A stretch of 32,397 nt of DNA, from positions 1 to 32,397 of the forward strand of contig JAGAYZ010000056.1 of NCBI GenBank assembly GCA_017940245.1, in the 5' to 3' direction. Positions within the stretch are counted from its first letter, which is position 1, and each line of letters begins with the position of its first letter. This stretch comes from Muribaculaceae bacterium. Its GTDB lineage: Bacteria > Bacteroidota > Bacteroidia > Bacteroidales > Muribaculaceae. Position numbers and translations under genes: made by a program. A model generated the notes under the pieces. The model searched no databases, was not told the DNA's origin, and saw nothing but the letters and a program-made list of their open reading frames with translations. Shown in pieces: positions 1 to 7,839 of the stretch.

Positions 1-57
1 AAGGTGGATGTGGCCGACGTGAACGCCATTATCAACATCATACTCAAAGTGAGCTAA
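1..57 (+). CDS. C-terminal end of a dockerin-tailed protein (partial)
   Basis: Only the last 18 codons and the TAA stop are present; the gene begins upstream of the window. The peptide reads KVDVADVNAIINIILKVS, which is the second half of a dockerin-type calcium loop followed by its helix. It matches the end of five other tails in this window (VDVEDVNAIINIILK-like). The rest of the protein cannot be known from here. By analogy with the other genes it is probably a secreted, multidomain surface protein. Repeat family A begins a few dozen bases after the stop, as it does after the gene ending at 11,686. Confidence 0.85.
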   Translation, partial: KVDVADVNAIINIILKVS

Positions 58-353
58 ATTAATAATGAATAATGAATAATTAATAATGATGAATTCAGAA
101 TGATGAATTATGAATTTTGAATTGGACTGCGCAAACTCGCCTGGCCGAATCTGCGACCGACAGAGCTGCAATTATTAATTATTAATTATTCATTATTAAT
201 TTTGAATTGGGCTGCGCAAACGGGCCTTGCCGAATCTGCAACCGACAGAGCTGCAATTATTCATTATTAATTATTCATTATTAATTATTCATTATTAATT
301 TTGAATTGCGCTGCGCGAACGGGCCTTGCCGAATTTGCAACCGAAGCAAAGCC
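58..353 (+). repeat. AT-rich block with three tandem units of repeat family A
   Basis: The block follows a dockerin gene stop. About 60 nt of simple AATAATGAAT-type sequence leads into a unit that starts TTGAATTG, passes through CTGCGC-AAAC and GACCGACAGAGC, and ends GCAATTATT. It begins near 116 and 201, and near 301 in a diverged copy. AT-rich spacers such as ATTCATTATTAATT separate the units. One unit also occurs on the minus strand near 11,590-11,640, downstream of another dockerin gene in the same relative orientation. I see no protein-coding signal here. Confidence 0.8.
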
Positions 354-378
354 CAGATGGGCCTTGAAAAGGCCGGGC

Positions 379-531
379 GGGTCGAAGACCCGACTTTGTG
401 CGAAAGACCATGCAACCCCGAAGGGCTCGGGGAGATGATGAAGCGAGTGTTGCACGAAGTGCAGCTCGCGGTGCCCATGGGCATCATCACTCGACCCAAC
501 ATTGCAAGTCGTAGACGCGCGCAGCTTGGTC
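379..531 (+). repeat. Repeat family A, 153-nt conserved core (copy 1)
   Basis: This stretch matches the minus strand of 11,393-11,545 over the same 153-nt length, with nine differences by eye. It contains two small hairpins, GGGTC-GAA-GACCC at its start and CCCCGA-AGGGC-TCGGGG near 416-432, and a GCCCATGGGC palindrome near 473-482. The changes between copies nearly all alter the amino acid in the open frame that crosses it, so the conserved thing is the nucleotide sequence rather than a protein. It may be a mobile repeat or a structured RNA element; nothing in the sequence decides which. Confidence 0.8.
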
Positions 532-640
532 AAAAACAGCCACTTTGCTGGTGCCTCGAAGAGGAACTTCGACCGACAAAGCAGCAATTATTCATTATTC
601 ATTATTAATTATTCATTATTAATTATAAAAACAGAGTTTT
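532..640 (+). repeat. Tail of repeat family A with GCCTCGAAGAGGAAC motif
   Basis: A motif GTGCCTCGAAGAGGAAC near 550-566 is followed by GACCGACAAAG and AT-rich repeats. The same motif recurs near 11,354-11,372 (opposite strand, slightly changed) and twice, as an inverted pair, at 24,649-24,719. It therefore belongs to the same interspersed repeat system. The last bases before the gene at 677 show a weak TAACTTTA match to the -7 promoter box near 654, without a good -33 partner. Confidence 0.6.
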
Positions 641-676
641 TCAACCCAATTATTAACTTTATAAATTAATTGTTAC

Positions 677-1588
677 ATGAAAAAATCATTTTTGACTTTT
701 GCTGTGGCTTTAGCAGCAATGGCAACCATGAGTTGCAGTAACAACAGTGCCGAGGGCAATGCCGAAGGCACCGACAGCACTGCCACCGAACAGACTGCCG
801 AAGGCGAAGGCGAAACCGCCGCCACCAACCCCTTCCCCTGGGACTTCCCCCAGGACGTGAAACTTGATGCCGAGCCCGGTCAGATGGCCCTGGCTCCCTA
901 CACGTTCTACCCTGGTGCCGTCAAGGACGGTAAGGACCTGACCACGGCTACCCTCATCTTCTACAACTCGAAGTTGCAAGAAGTGGGCGACAAGACCTCA
1001 AAGATGGGTGGCGACCAAATTCCCAATGCCCTTATCATCCCACTTGACAAGGATGCTAAGGCCAAGAAGGGCGACATCCTGCTCACCTGGTGGCAGAGTG
1101 GTAGCGGTCTGGAGCGTGCCATCGTGAAAGATGCCAGCAATCCCGCTGAGCCCATCGTGGATTATCTGGACCTGGACTACAGCGACGACCCCGCAAAGCC
1201 CGGCATGGCACAGAAACATGGTGACAAGCAGCTCAAGCCCGGCAGCTTCAACGTGCTCACCGACGGCCAATGGCAGCCTGGAGCTCAGATTGCCTGCAAG
1301 AAGGACAACCACTGGCTAGTTGCAACACTCATCCGCGTTGAAGGCGACAAGGTGCTGGCCTACTGCACAGGTGCAAGAGTTGAGGCTTTCAACAAGGCCG
1401 ATGTGAAACTTGTTCCCTTCAAAGAGAACATCAAGGCTGGAGACATGGTTTGGGGAAAATTTGCCGCAACCTATCAACCCGACTACAAAGTCACCAAGGT
1501 GGACAACGAACTGGGTCGCGTGTGGGTTGAACACAACGACCGCACCGAGGTAAAGAGCATCTGCGAGGTAACTAAGGTGCTTGAATAA
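677..1588 (+). CDS. Uncharacterised lipoprotein, paralogue of the gene at 3,447
   Basis: A 303-residue protein with a hydrophobic signal sequence ending T-M-S-C at residues 17-20, read as a lipoprotein signal although threonine at -3 is atypical. A Ser/Thr/Glu-rich linker of about 28 residues follows. The mature part opens with NPFPWDFPQ and contains IPNALIIPL, AKKGDI and GSGLERAIV, all shared with the 274-residue protein at 3,447; by eye more than half of the aligned residues match. The C-terminal half has two stretches of similar pattern (a W-x-P-G-x-Q start, a charged turn, then an aromatic and basic end), which may be small SH3- or Tudor-like barrels; that is a guess. I do not recognise the family and propose no function. 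It is monocistronic, with a strong terminator right after it. Confidence 0.85.
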   Translation: MKKSFLTFAVALAAMATMSCSNNSAEGNAEGTDSTATEQTAEGEGETAATNPFPWDFPQDVKLDAEPGQMALAPYTFYPGAVKDGKDLTTATLIFYNSKLQEVGDKTSKMGGDQIPNALIIPLDKDAKAKKGDILLTWWQSGSGLERAIVKDASNPAEPIVDYLDLDYSDDPAKPGMAQKHGDKQLKPGSFNVLTDGQWQPGAQIACKKDNHWLVATLIRVEGDKVLAYCTGARVEAFNKADVKLVPFKENIKAGDMVWGKFAATYQPDYKVTKVDNELGRVWVEHNDRTEVKSICEVTKVLE

Positions 1589-1604
1589 ACTCTATGGTAA
1601 CGAC

Positions 1605-1639
1605 AGAGGGTGAGCCGCAGCTCACCCTCTTTATTTTTT
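1605..1639 (+). terminator. Intrinsic terminator of the lipoprotein gene at 677
   Basis: A perfect 11-bp stem (AGAGGGTGAGC at 1605-1615 paired with 1620-1630), a 4-nt loop and a following TTATTTTTT tract. It lies 17 nt past the stop codon. Confidence 0.93.
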
Positions 1640-1682
1640 AAAGGCACGGCAAATGGCCGCGTTTTCATTCTTTAATCGTCTC

Positions 1683-1958
1683 TTATTTATCGCCGTAGTG
1701 GCCGTAAGCCGCAAGCACTAAGACTAGCACCTCATCATTGACGACTCGATACACCAATCTATGTTTTTTAGTGATTTGGCGTGACCATCTGCCTTCGGGC
1801 TTTCCTTTCAAAGGCTCAGGATGACCGGTCCCCATTAAGGGGTGTTCGTACAGTTCAGCAATTAGCCGCAACGCTTTCTTATAGGCCGAAGGTTCATCCC
1901 GCTGCAACATTTTTAAATGGCTCTGTGCAATGTCGGTAAAGACTACTTGATAAGTCAT
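1683..1958 (-). CDS. yoeB: YoeB-type mRNA interferase toxin
   Basis: A 91-residue protein of the RelE/YoeB toxin family. Members cleave mRNA in the ribosome A site and are neutralised by the antitoxin encoded just upstream. The match to E. coli YoeB is clear in the second half: GHPEPLK (general-base glutamate, E48 here), WSRQITKKHRLVY (arginines R60 and R67) and a C-terminal H87-Y88 pair. The usual catalytic positions are therefore all present and the toxin looks intact. The C terminus carries three extra residues (GDK) after the HY that normally ends the protein. The ATG overlaps the antitoxin stop in an ATGA, indicating translational coupling. Confidence 0.93.
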   Translation of the reverse strand: MTYQVVFTDIAQSHLKMLQRDEPSAYKKALRLIAELYEHPLMGTGHPEPLKGKPEGRWSRQITKKHRLVYRVVNDEVLVLVLAAYGHYGDK

Positions 1959-2200
1959 AATGATCGAATATAACTGTCTAAATCATTTACACTAGAGAAA
2001 CTTTTGTATTTGCCATTGCGGAATTCCTCCTCCGACTTATCTAATAAGGCCATATATTCCTCCTCGCTCATCAAGGTGGGGTCGGGTTTGGAAGCCGTGA
2101 TGCGCTTTAGGGCTTTCAAGGCTCGCTTGAGCTTGCCCTCATCCTCTACGATGAGACTCATCTGGCGAAACAGTTCTGCGGTAAGTTGTGCTGTCGACAT
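1955..2200 (-). CDS. Antitoxin of the YoeB module
   Basis: An 81-residue acidic protein lying directly upstream of the toxin and overlapping it by 4 nt. The N-terminal half is helical and basic (KLKRALKALKRI). The C-terminal half is acidic and probably disordered (SEEEYMALLDKSEEEF), as expected for the part that wraps the toxin. I cannot assign the DNA-binding fold with certainty. The ATG at 2200 is chosen because a clear promoter lies at 2233-2263. A frame open to 2284 exists, but its extra 28 codons would start upstream of the transcription start. Confidence 0.85.
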   Translation of the reverse strand: MSTAQLTAELFRQMSLIVEDEGKLKRALKALKRITASKPDPTLMSEEEYMALLDKSEEEFRNGKYKSFSSVNDLDSYIRSL

Positions 2201-2232
2201 GATTATTATAGTGTTTTTATCGTTTCTGGCTA

Positions 2233-2263
2233 CAAAGATAGTATAAACCGAGTGAAATACAAA
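2233..2263 (-). promoter_or_regulatory. Promoter of the toxin-antitoxin operon
   Basis: Read on the minus strand: TTTG (2260-2263), 19 nt, then TATCTTTG (2233-2240). This matches the Bacteroidota primary sigma consensus TTTG / TAnnTTTG exactly in both boxes. Transcription should begin near 2226, about 26 nt before the antitoxin ATG at 2200. Confidence 0.85.
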
Positions 2264-2433
2264 ATGAAAAACATAGTTTTTCATTCTTATTTCCCGGCTC
2301 TGGCTCTGGCCACCTTAGCCGAAGGCTGCATAGTTACTACCGCTCGGAAAATTGCAAATAAGTTTGCATAATATTGGTGGCGGTTCAGTAAAAAATCAAA
2401 CAGGTTTAATTTTTGCATTCACCTTGCTCAATA

Positions 2434-2465
2434 TTTGCATTTTCGCTCGCTTATTCGTAACTTTG
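2434..2465 (+). promoter_or_regulatory. Promoter of the lipoprotein-paralogue-ung operon
   Basis: TTTG at 2434-2437, 20 nt, then TAACTTTG at 2458-2465. The predicted start of transcription is near 2472, 20 nt before the ATG at 2492. This rules out the longer frame that opens at 2435. Confidence 0.85.
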
Positions 2466-2491
2466 CACCACAACTCAATTCAACGATAATT

Positions 2492-3418
2492 ATGAAACTA
2501 TTTAGCACCATCTTGACTATGGCCGTGCTGATGGGATGCTGCGGTTGCGCCAATGCCGGCACAGCCTCCAGTAGTACGGCATCAACCGCCGACACTCCTG
2601 CCGTGTCGCAAGCAACCGGCACTTTTGCAAAATCGACCATCGCCCTACCCGACTTCATGCTTCCCGGCCCTATCGACCCCGTGTGGGGACCCGATGAAGT
2701 GATGCTGGTGGCTATCGCTCATCTGGGCAATTACTCCAGCATCAAGCAACTCAAGCAGAGCCCGTTCTACCCCATAATGCTGTCGTGCTATCCCGACCTG
2801 GACCAGGTAAAAGACATCATCGACACGGGTAGCGGCGACTTGTGGTACGTGCGTCCGCTGGGCGACAACTACTCGCTGGCCATCAACGAGTATAACCTGG
2901 ACATGTTTAACGGCACGCAGCCCGAAGGCAGCGGCAAAGTGTATTACCGCACCGAAGAAGCACGCCCACTGCTGCTGCGCATGAGTGCCTACGACCCGGG
3001 CTCGGTGCAAATCAACATTGTTGACAACGAGGGGCACTCCATCAGCTGGACTCCGGCCATGACTCCGGCCGACAACGTTCTGCGCGATGCCATGGGCGTG
3101 ACCGATATCACCTACCACCCCATCGACTGGCTCGTAGATTTCGGAGCCGACTATGTGTGTGACCTCGGCAACAAAAAAGCCTCACTGCGCTTTTACGGCG
3201 ATGGACAGGTGAGCATCAACGGCCGGCTGGGACGCTACACATCGTTCCACCTCAAGAATAATACCGATGGCGTGGGGCTCTACTACATCGACAGCGAAGG
3301 TCGTGAGGGCACTGCCATCGTCACCCGGTTTGAACAGAGCGACGAAGCCTTCAACTGGCAGCACCTCAAGGGCTACGCATTAGGAATCGAGTCTTTTGCT
3401 ACGTTTTTAAAACAATAA
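2492..3418 (+). CDS. Uncharacterised lipoprotein
   Basis: A 308-residue protein with a short signal peptide and a lipobox L-M-G-C at residues 13-16 (the run continues CCGC, so C16 is the likely lipidated residue). A Ser/Thr/Ala-rich linker of about 30 residues follows, then a globular domain with many aromatic residues and no motif I recognise. It should sit on the periplasmic face of a membrane or on the cell surface. The gene is first in an operon: the next gene starts 28 nt downstream and ung follows that. The start is fixed by the promoter at 2434-2465. No function is proposed. Confidence 0.82.
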   Translation: MKLFSTILTMAVLMGCCGCANAGTASSSTASTADTPAVSQATGTFAKSTIALPDFMLPGPIDPVWGPDEVMLVAIAHLGNYSSIKQLKQSPFYPIMLSCYPDLDQVKDIIDTGSGDLWYVRPLGDNYSLAINEYNLDMFNGTQPEGSGKVYYRTEEARPLLLRMSAYDPGSVQINIVDNEGHSISWTPAMTPADNVLRDAMGVTDITYHPIDWLVDFGADYVCDLGNKKASLRFYGDGQVSINGRLGRYTSFHLKNNTDGVGLYYIDSEGREGTAIVTRFEQSDEAFNWQHLKGYALGIESFATFLKQ

Positions 3419-3446
3419 ATTATAACATTTTAATTACACATTGGCT

Positions 3447-4271
3447 ATGAACACTCGCATTTTGGCACTTGCCATGAGTTGCGCCATCGCCCTGGGCATG
3501 GCTGCACAGTACAATCCCTTTCCCTGGGATTTCCCACAAAACGTGAAAATTGAAGCAGAACCCGGACAATGGGTGCTGAGTTGCTACACGTTCTACCCCA
3601 GCGCTGTGAGCGAACAAAAGGATCTCACCGACGAGGTCTTGATATTCTACAGCACCAAGATGGAACAGGTGGGCGAAACCTCGTCCATTCTCAGTGGAAG
3701 GGAAATTCCCAACGCACTGATCATTCCACTCGATCCACAAGCCAAGGCTAAGAAAGGCGACATCGTGCTCACCTGGTGGCAAGAAGGCAGCGGACTGGAG
3801 CGCGCCATCGTCACCGACGCCAGCAATCCGGCTCAACCCAAGGTCGATTACCTGGACATGGACTACGGCACCAAAGAAAGACCCGGATTTGCTCAACGCG
3901 AAGCCGACCAGCAACTCAAGCCGGGCAGTTTCATCGTGCTCAGGGATGGTGAATGGCAACCGGGTGCCCAGATTGCGGCCTTCAATGGTAGTGAATGGGA
4001 AAGCGGTACGCTCATTCGCGAGCAGGACGGAAAAGTGCTGGTGCTGGGCTGGGCCAGCCACATCAAGGCCTACAAAAAAGAGAACTGCCGACTCATCCCC
4101 TTCAAGGAGAAACTGAAAAAAGGTGATGCCGTTTATGCCACCTTTGTCGATACCTACCGCGATGGTTACACCGTCAAGAAAGTTGACGAGAAAATAGGCC
4201 GCGTGTGGCTCGACCGCAATGGCAGCGAGGAGGTTAAAAGCATTGCCGAAGTTACCAAAGTACTGAAATAA
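3447..4271 (+). CDS. Uncharacterised secreted protein, paralogue of the gene at 677
   Basis: A 274-residue protein with a cleavable signal peptide (probable cut near GMAA-Q, residues 20-21). A lipobox-like A-M-S-C inside the hydrophobic stretch is less likely to be used, because the hydrophobic run continues past it. The mature protein begins NPFPWDFPQ and is collinear with the 677 product to the end (KSIAEVTKVLK versus KSICEVTKVLE), but lacks its acidic linker. The two paralogues may thus differ in location: one lipid-anchored, one soluble in the periplasm or exported. The ATG at 3447 is preferred to a TTG two codons earlier. It is 28 nt downstream of the lipoprotein gene and 12 nt upstream of ung, so it is very likely co-transcribed with both. 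Confidence 0.83.
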   Translation: MNTRILALAMSCAIALGMAAQYNPFPWDFPQNVKIEAEPGQWVLSCYTFYPSAVSEQKDLTDEVLIFYSTKMEQVGETSSILSGREIPNALIIPLDPQAKAKKGDIVLTWWQEGSGLERAIVTDASNPAQPKVDYLDMDYGTKERPGFAQREADQQLKPGSFIVLRDGEWQPGAQIAAFNGSEWESGTLIREQDGKVLVLGWASHIKAYKKENCRLIPFKEKLKKGDAVYATFVDTYRDGYTVKKVDEKIGRVWLDRNGSEEVKSIAEVTKVLK

Positions 4272-4283
4272 GGCGATATAGAC

Positions 4284-4946
4284 ATGAGCGTAAGGATTGA
4301 AGAAGGCTGGAAACAGGCACTGAGTGCCGAATGGGAATCGCCCTATTTCGCACAGCTCTCACAATTTGTGCATGCTGAGTACCGCACGCGCCAAGTGTTT
4401 CCGCCCGGCCGACAAATTTTTGCAGCTTTCGATGCCACGCCGTTCGATCAGGTAAAAGTCGTCATCCTGGGGCAAGACCCCTATCACGGCGACGGGCAGG
4501 CCAACGGGTTGTGCTTCAGTGTGAACGACGGTGTGCCGTTTCCGCCCTCACTGCTGAATATCTTTAAGGAAGTGCACGACGACACCGGCGCGCCCATTCC
4601 GGCCAGTGGCGACCTGTCGCGCTGGGCACAACAAGGCGTGCTGCTGCTCAACGCCACGCTCACCGTGGCTGCGCATCAGCCTGGCTCTCATCAAGGACAC
4701 GGCTGGGAACAGTTCACCGATGCAGCCATCCGAGCGCTAGCCGAGCGACGCGAGCACCTGGTGTTCATCTTGTGGGGGAGTTATGCCATCAAGAAAGGAG
4801 CTTTCATCGACAAGGCGCGGCATCTGGTGCTCACCTCGCCCCACCCCTCGCCGCTGTCGGCCCACCGCGGCTTCTTCGGCAACCACCACTTCTCGCTGGC
4901 CAACGACTACCTCCAGCGTCACGGCCAGACGCCCATCCAGTGGTGA
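4284..4946 (+). CDS. ung: Uracil-DNA glycosylase, family 1
   Basis: A 220-residue enzyme that removes uracil from DNA, arising from cytosine deamination or dUTP incorporation, as the first step of base excision repair. Diagnostic motifs are present: the water-activating loop GQDPYHG at residues 63-69 (catalytic D65), the GLCFSV uracil-binding segment just after it, and the HPSPLSA loop beginning at H187 (catalytic histidine). The length is typical of the family. It is the last gene of an operon with two envelope proteins of unknown role, 12 nt after the upstream stop. It faces truA, with 48 nt between the two stops. Confidence 0.97.
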   Translation: MSVRIEEGWKQALSAEWESPYFAQLSQFVHAEYRTRQVFPPGRQIFAAFDATPFDQVKVVILGQDPYHGDGQANGLCFSVNDGVPFPPSLLNIFKEVHDDTGAPIPASGDLSRWAQQGVLLLNATLTVAAHQPGSHQGHGWEQFTDAAIRALAERREHLVFILWGSYAIKKGAFIDKARHLVLTSPHPSPLSAHRGFFGNHHFSLANDYLQRHGQTPIQW

Positions 4947-4994
4947 GAGATAATCCTCCACGCACCGAATGTCACCATCCAAGTCTCCGGATGA

Positions 4995-5741
4995 TTAATT
5001 ACTCATTAAATAAGGGTAAATGATGTCCCACAAGAAAAGGGCATGACCGGGCATGGATGTGCCGGCCGAGCAGCGGTCTTTTTTCTCAATGATTTCACAG
5101 AACTGCTCCACCGTGATTTTGTGAGTACCCACGTCGACCAGTGTGCCCACAATGGCTCGCACCATATTGCGCAAAAAGCGATCGGCCGTGATGGTGAACA
5201 CCCACTGCTCGCCTTCACGCTCCCAGCGTGCATGCGTCACACGGCAGTTGTTGGTCTTGACATCGGTGTGCAACTTGCTGAAGCTGGTGAAATCGGTATA
5301 ATCCAGCAAATGCGCCGCCGCCTCGTTCATCAAGTCGAAATCCAGCCCGGGGCGGCACCGCCAGCTGAGCGGATACAGAAATGGCGACTTGCGTTCGTGC
5401 ACAAAATACTTGTAGGTGCGGCTGGTGGCGTCAAATCGGGCGTGAGCCGTGTCGTGGACCGGAATAATGTCATGGATTGCGATGTCGCGAGGCAGGATGC
5501 CGTTCAGGCTGCGAATGAATAGCGGCACATCGGCCAGTGGCTGCGACACGTCGAAGTGTGCCACCATCAGGCGGGCATTCACTCCGGTATCGGTGCGTCC
5601 GGCTCCGGTCACTCCCACCTGCTCACGCAGCAGCGTAGCCATCGCCTGCTCTATAGATTCCTGCACACTGGGGTCGTGCGGCTGAATCTGCCAACCACAG
5701 AACGTCGCTCCCCGGTAACTCAACCGCATGAAATATCTCAT
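4995..5741 (-). CDS. truA: tRNA pseudouridine(38-40) synthase
   Basis: A 248-residue enzyme that converts uridines 38-40 in the anticodon arm of tRNAs to pseudouridine. The catalytic aspartate is D51 in the motif GRTDTGVNA (48-56), and the N-terminal YRGATFCGWQIQ segment is typical of the family. Its ATG lies only 3 nt after the speA stop, so it is co-transcribed and probably translationally linked with speA. That pairing has no obvious functional logic. Length is normal. Confidence 0.96.
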   Translation of the reverse strand: MRYFMRLSYRGATFCGWQIQPHDPSVQESIEQAMATLLREQVGVTGAGRTDTGVNARLMVAHFDVSQPLADVPLFIRSLNGILPRDIAIHDIIPVHDTAHARFDATSRTYKYFVHERKSPFLYPLSWRCRPGLDFDLMNEAAAHLLDYTDFTSFSKLHTDVKTNNCRVTHARWEREGEQWVFTITADRFLRNMVRAIVGTLVDVGTHKITVEQFCEIIEKKDRCSAGTSMPGHALFLWDIIYPYLMSN

Positions 5742-5744
5742 GGA

Positions 5745-7655
5745 TCAGTCTTTCTCTAGATAAGTATAGCCGTAAAGGCCACTGCGATAGTTGCGCACAA
5801 ACTCGTTGCCCTCTTCGCTGGTGATTTTTCCGGCGCGGACGCTGTCGCTCACCCACGTTTCCACGTTACGCACCAGTTGTTTGGGCGAGAACTGAACGTA
5901 GTCGAGCACCTCGGCCACACTCTCACCGTCGATTACCTGATCTATCTCGTAATGGTCTTTATACACATCGATGTGCACCGCATTGGTGTCGCCGAACAGG
6001 TTGTGCATATCGCCCAAAATCTCCTGGTAGGCCCCCACAAGGAACACGCCCAGGTAATAGGGTTCGCCGGGTTTGAGCCGATGTACCGGCAGCGAGTGGG
6101 TAATGCCCTGCGGCGAAATGAAATTGGCTATCTTGCCATCGCTGTCGCAGGTGATGTCTTGCACAGTGGCATAGCGGTCGGGCTGCTCGTTAAGCCGCTG
6201 CAGGGGCACCACAGGGAACACCTGGTCGATGGCCCACGAGTCGGGCAGCGACTGGAAAAGCGAGAAGTTGCAGAAGTATTTCTCGGGAAGCATCTTCGAC
6301 ACTGCGCGCAGTTCCTCAGGGGCGTGCTTGATGTTCTCGGCAATGGCGTTCACGTCGCGAGCCACACTCCAGAACAGTTTTTCCACCATGGCACGCGTGC
6401 GCAGGTCTATCAGCCCCAGGCTGAAACGATCAAGCGCCTCATCGCGAATCTGCAACGCATCGTGCCAGTCTTCGAGCAAACGCGCCTTGTTGATTTTGTC
6501 CCAAATTTCGTAGAGGTCGCGCACCAGTTCATCGTCTTGATCGGTGACCACATCCACGTCCTCGTTCCACTGCGGCAAGCCGGCTGTTTCCAGCACGTTC
6601 ATCACCAGCACACTGTGGTGGGCTGTGAGCGACCGTCCGCTCTCGTTGATGATATTGGGATGGGGTATTCCATGCTTGTTGCTGGCATCCACAAAGGTAT
6701 AGACCGCATCGTTGACATACTCCTGGATGCTGTAGTTCATCGAGTAACCACTGGCACTGTTGCGCGTGCCATCGTAGTCCACACCCAAACCGCCGCCGAT
6801 GTCCACAAACTCGGGTTGGAAACCCATCTTGCACAGCTGCACATAGAATTGTGAAGCCTCGCGCAACGCGTTCTTGATGCGGCGTATCTTGGTCACCTGG
6901 CTGCCAATGTGATAGTGCGTGAGCTTGAGGCAATCGACCATGCCATGTTCCTTGAGGAAATCAAGAGCCGAGAAAAGTTCGCTCGTGTTCAACCCGAACT
7001 TGCTGCGGTCGCCGCCGCTCTCTTCCCACTTGCCGCTGCCGCTGCTCGAGAGCTTGATGCGCACCCCGATGTTGGGACGGATGCCCATGCGCTGGGCCAC
7101 GTCGCTGATGAGCTTCAACTCGTTGAGTTTTTCCACCACCAGGAAGATGCGGCGCCCCATCTTTTGTGCCAGCAGTGCCAGCTCGATGTAGCCCTCGTCC
7201 TTGTAGCCGTTGCAGATGATGATGGAATTGGTGCTCACCTCGGGCACATTGATGGCCAGCACGGCGTGCAGCTCGGGCTTGGAACCGGCCTCCAAGCCGA
7301 TGTTGAACTTCTTGCCGTGGCTCACGATCTCTTCCACCACCTGACGCATCTGGTTCACCTTGATGGGATAAATCACAAAGTTCTGGCCAGTGTACTCATA
7401 TTCTTTGGCGGCTTTCTTGAAACAACTGGAAATCTTCTCGATGCGATTATCCAGAATGTCGGGAAAACGCAGCAGCGTGGGCGCGGTGATGTTGCGCGAG
7501 CGCAACTCCTCCATCACCTCCACCAAATCCACCGACACACAACTCTGCTTGGGAGTCACCGTCATGTGTCCCTGATCGTTAATGGAGAAATACTTCAGGC
7601 CCCAGCCCTTGATGTTGTACAGTTCGGCGCTGTCGTCGATGCGCCACTTGTTCAT
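5745..7655 (-). CDS. speA: Biosynthetic arginine decarboxylase
   Basis: A 636-residue PLP enzyme (alanine-racemase-type fold) that converts arginine to agmatine, the entry to putrescine and spermidine synthesis. It opens with MNKWRIDDSAELYNIKGWG, as the family usually does. The PLP lysine is K99 in YPIKVNQM. A glycine-rich phosphate-binding stretch, GGGLGVDYDG, follows in the barrel. The ATG at 7655 is preferred over a GTG three codons earlier because the family starts at this residue. A promoter lies at 7699-7729. It is first in the speA-truA operon. Confidence 0.96.
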   Translation of the reverse strand: MNKWRIDDSAELYNIKGWGLKYFSINDQGHMTVTPKQSCVSVDLVEVMEELRSRNITAPTLLRFPDILDNRIEKISSCFKKAAKEYEYTGQNFVIYPIKVNQMRQVVEEIVSHGKKFNIGLEAGSKPELHAVLAINVPEVSTNSIIICNGYKDEGYIELALLAQKMGRRIFLVVEKLNELKLISDVAQRMGIRPNIGVRIKLSSSGSGKWEESGGDRSKFGLNTSELFSALDFLKEHGMVDCLKLTHYHIGSQVTKIRRIKNALREASQFYVQLCKMGFQPEFVDIGGGLGVDYDGTRNSASGYSMNYSIQEYVNDAVYTFVDASNKHGIPHPNIINESGRSLTAHHSVLVMNVLETAGLPQWNEDVDVVTDQDDELVRDLYEIWDKINKARLLEDWHDALQIRDEALDRFSLGLIDLRTRAMVEKLFWSVARDVNAIAENIKHAPEELRAVSKMLPEKYFCNFSLFQSLPDSWAIDQVFPVVPLQRLNEQPDRYATVQDITCDSDGKIANFISPQGITHSLPVHRLKPGEPYYLGVFLVGAYQEILGDMHNLFGDTNAVHIDVYKDHYEIDQVIDGESVAEVLDYVQFSPKQLVRNVETWVSDSVRAGKITSEEGNEFVRNYRSGLYGYTYLEKD

Positions 7656-7698
7656 TCCAGTCACGGCAGTAATTTTTTTCAGTTCAACAAATTGACTG

Positions 7699-7729
7699 CA
7701 AAAATAATGATTTTTTTAATAGCTACAAC
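7699..7729 (-). promoter_or_regulatory. Promoter of speA-truA
   Basis: On the minus strand, GTTG (7726-7729), 19 nt, then TATTTTTG (7699-7706), a full match to the TAnnTTTG box with a three-of-four match at -33. It lies about 44 nt upstream of the speA ATG. Confidence 0.7.
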
Positions 7730-7764
7730 CCACATCACCGATTTTTTATTCATAGTGCCGTCAA

Positions 7765-7793
7765 AAAGCCCCCCGATGCGGTCGAGGGGCTTT
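7765..7793 (-). terminator. Intrinsic terminator of the BspA-like gene
   Basis: AAAGCCCC (7765-7772) pairs with GGGGCTTT (7786-7793), with three more pairs inside. On the minus strand the hairpin ends in GGGGGGCTTTTTG, placing it as the terminator of the gene that stops at 7840. This is the only dockerin-tailed gene of the central block with such an ordinary ending. Confidence 0.8.
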
Positions 7794-7839
7794 GGAAGAG
7801 GCAGAACTGCGTGCCTCACTCTCGCTCGTGTATCGAGCA

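Noticed and set aside
116-353. Three regularly spaced similar units, as in a CRISPR array
   Set aside because: Units are about 60 nt and diverged, spacers are simple AT-rich repeats of uneven length, and no cas gene is nearby.
306-608. Open frame of 100 codons across the family A core, with a similar 88-codon frame at 11,379-11,645 on the minus strand
   Set aside because: The peptides match, but almost every base change between the copies changes the amino acid, there is no promoter or start context, and the frames run into AT-rich repeats. The DNA repeat explains the match.
2201-2284. Extended N terminus of the antitoxin starting at 2,284
   Set aside because: The promoter at 2,233-2,263 lies inside this stretch, so the extra codons would not be transcribed.
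3447-3500. Lipoprotein signal in the paralogue at 3,447 (A-M-S-C)
   Set aside because: The hydrophobic region continues after the cysteine to a good signal peptidase I site, so a cleaved soluble protein is more likely; this remains uncertain.
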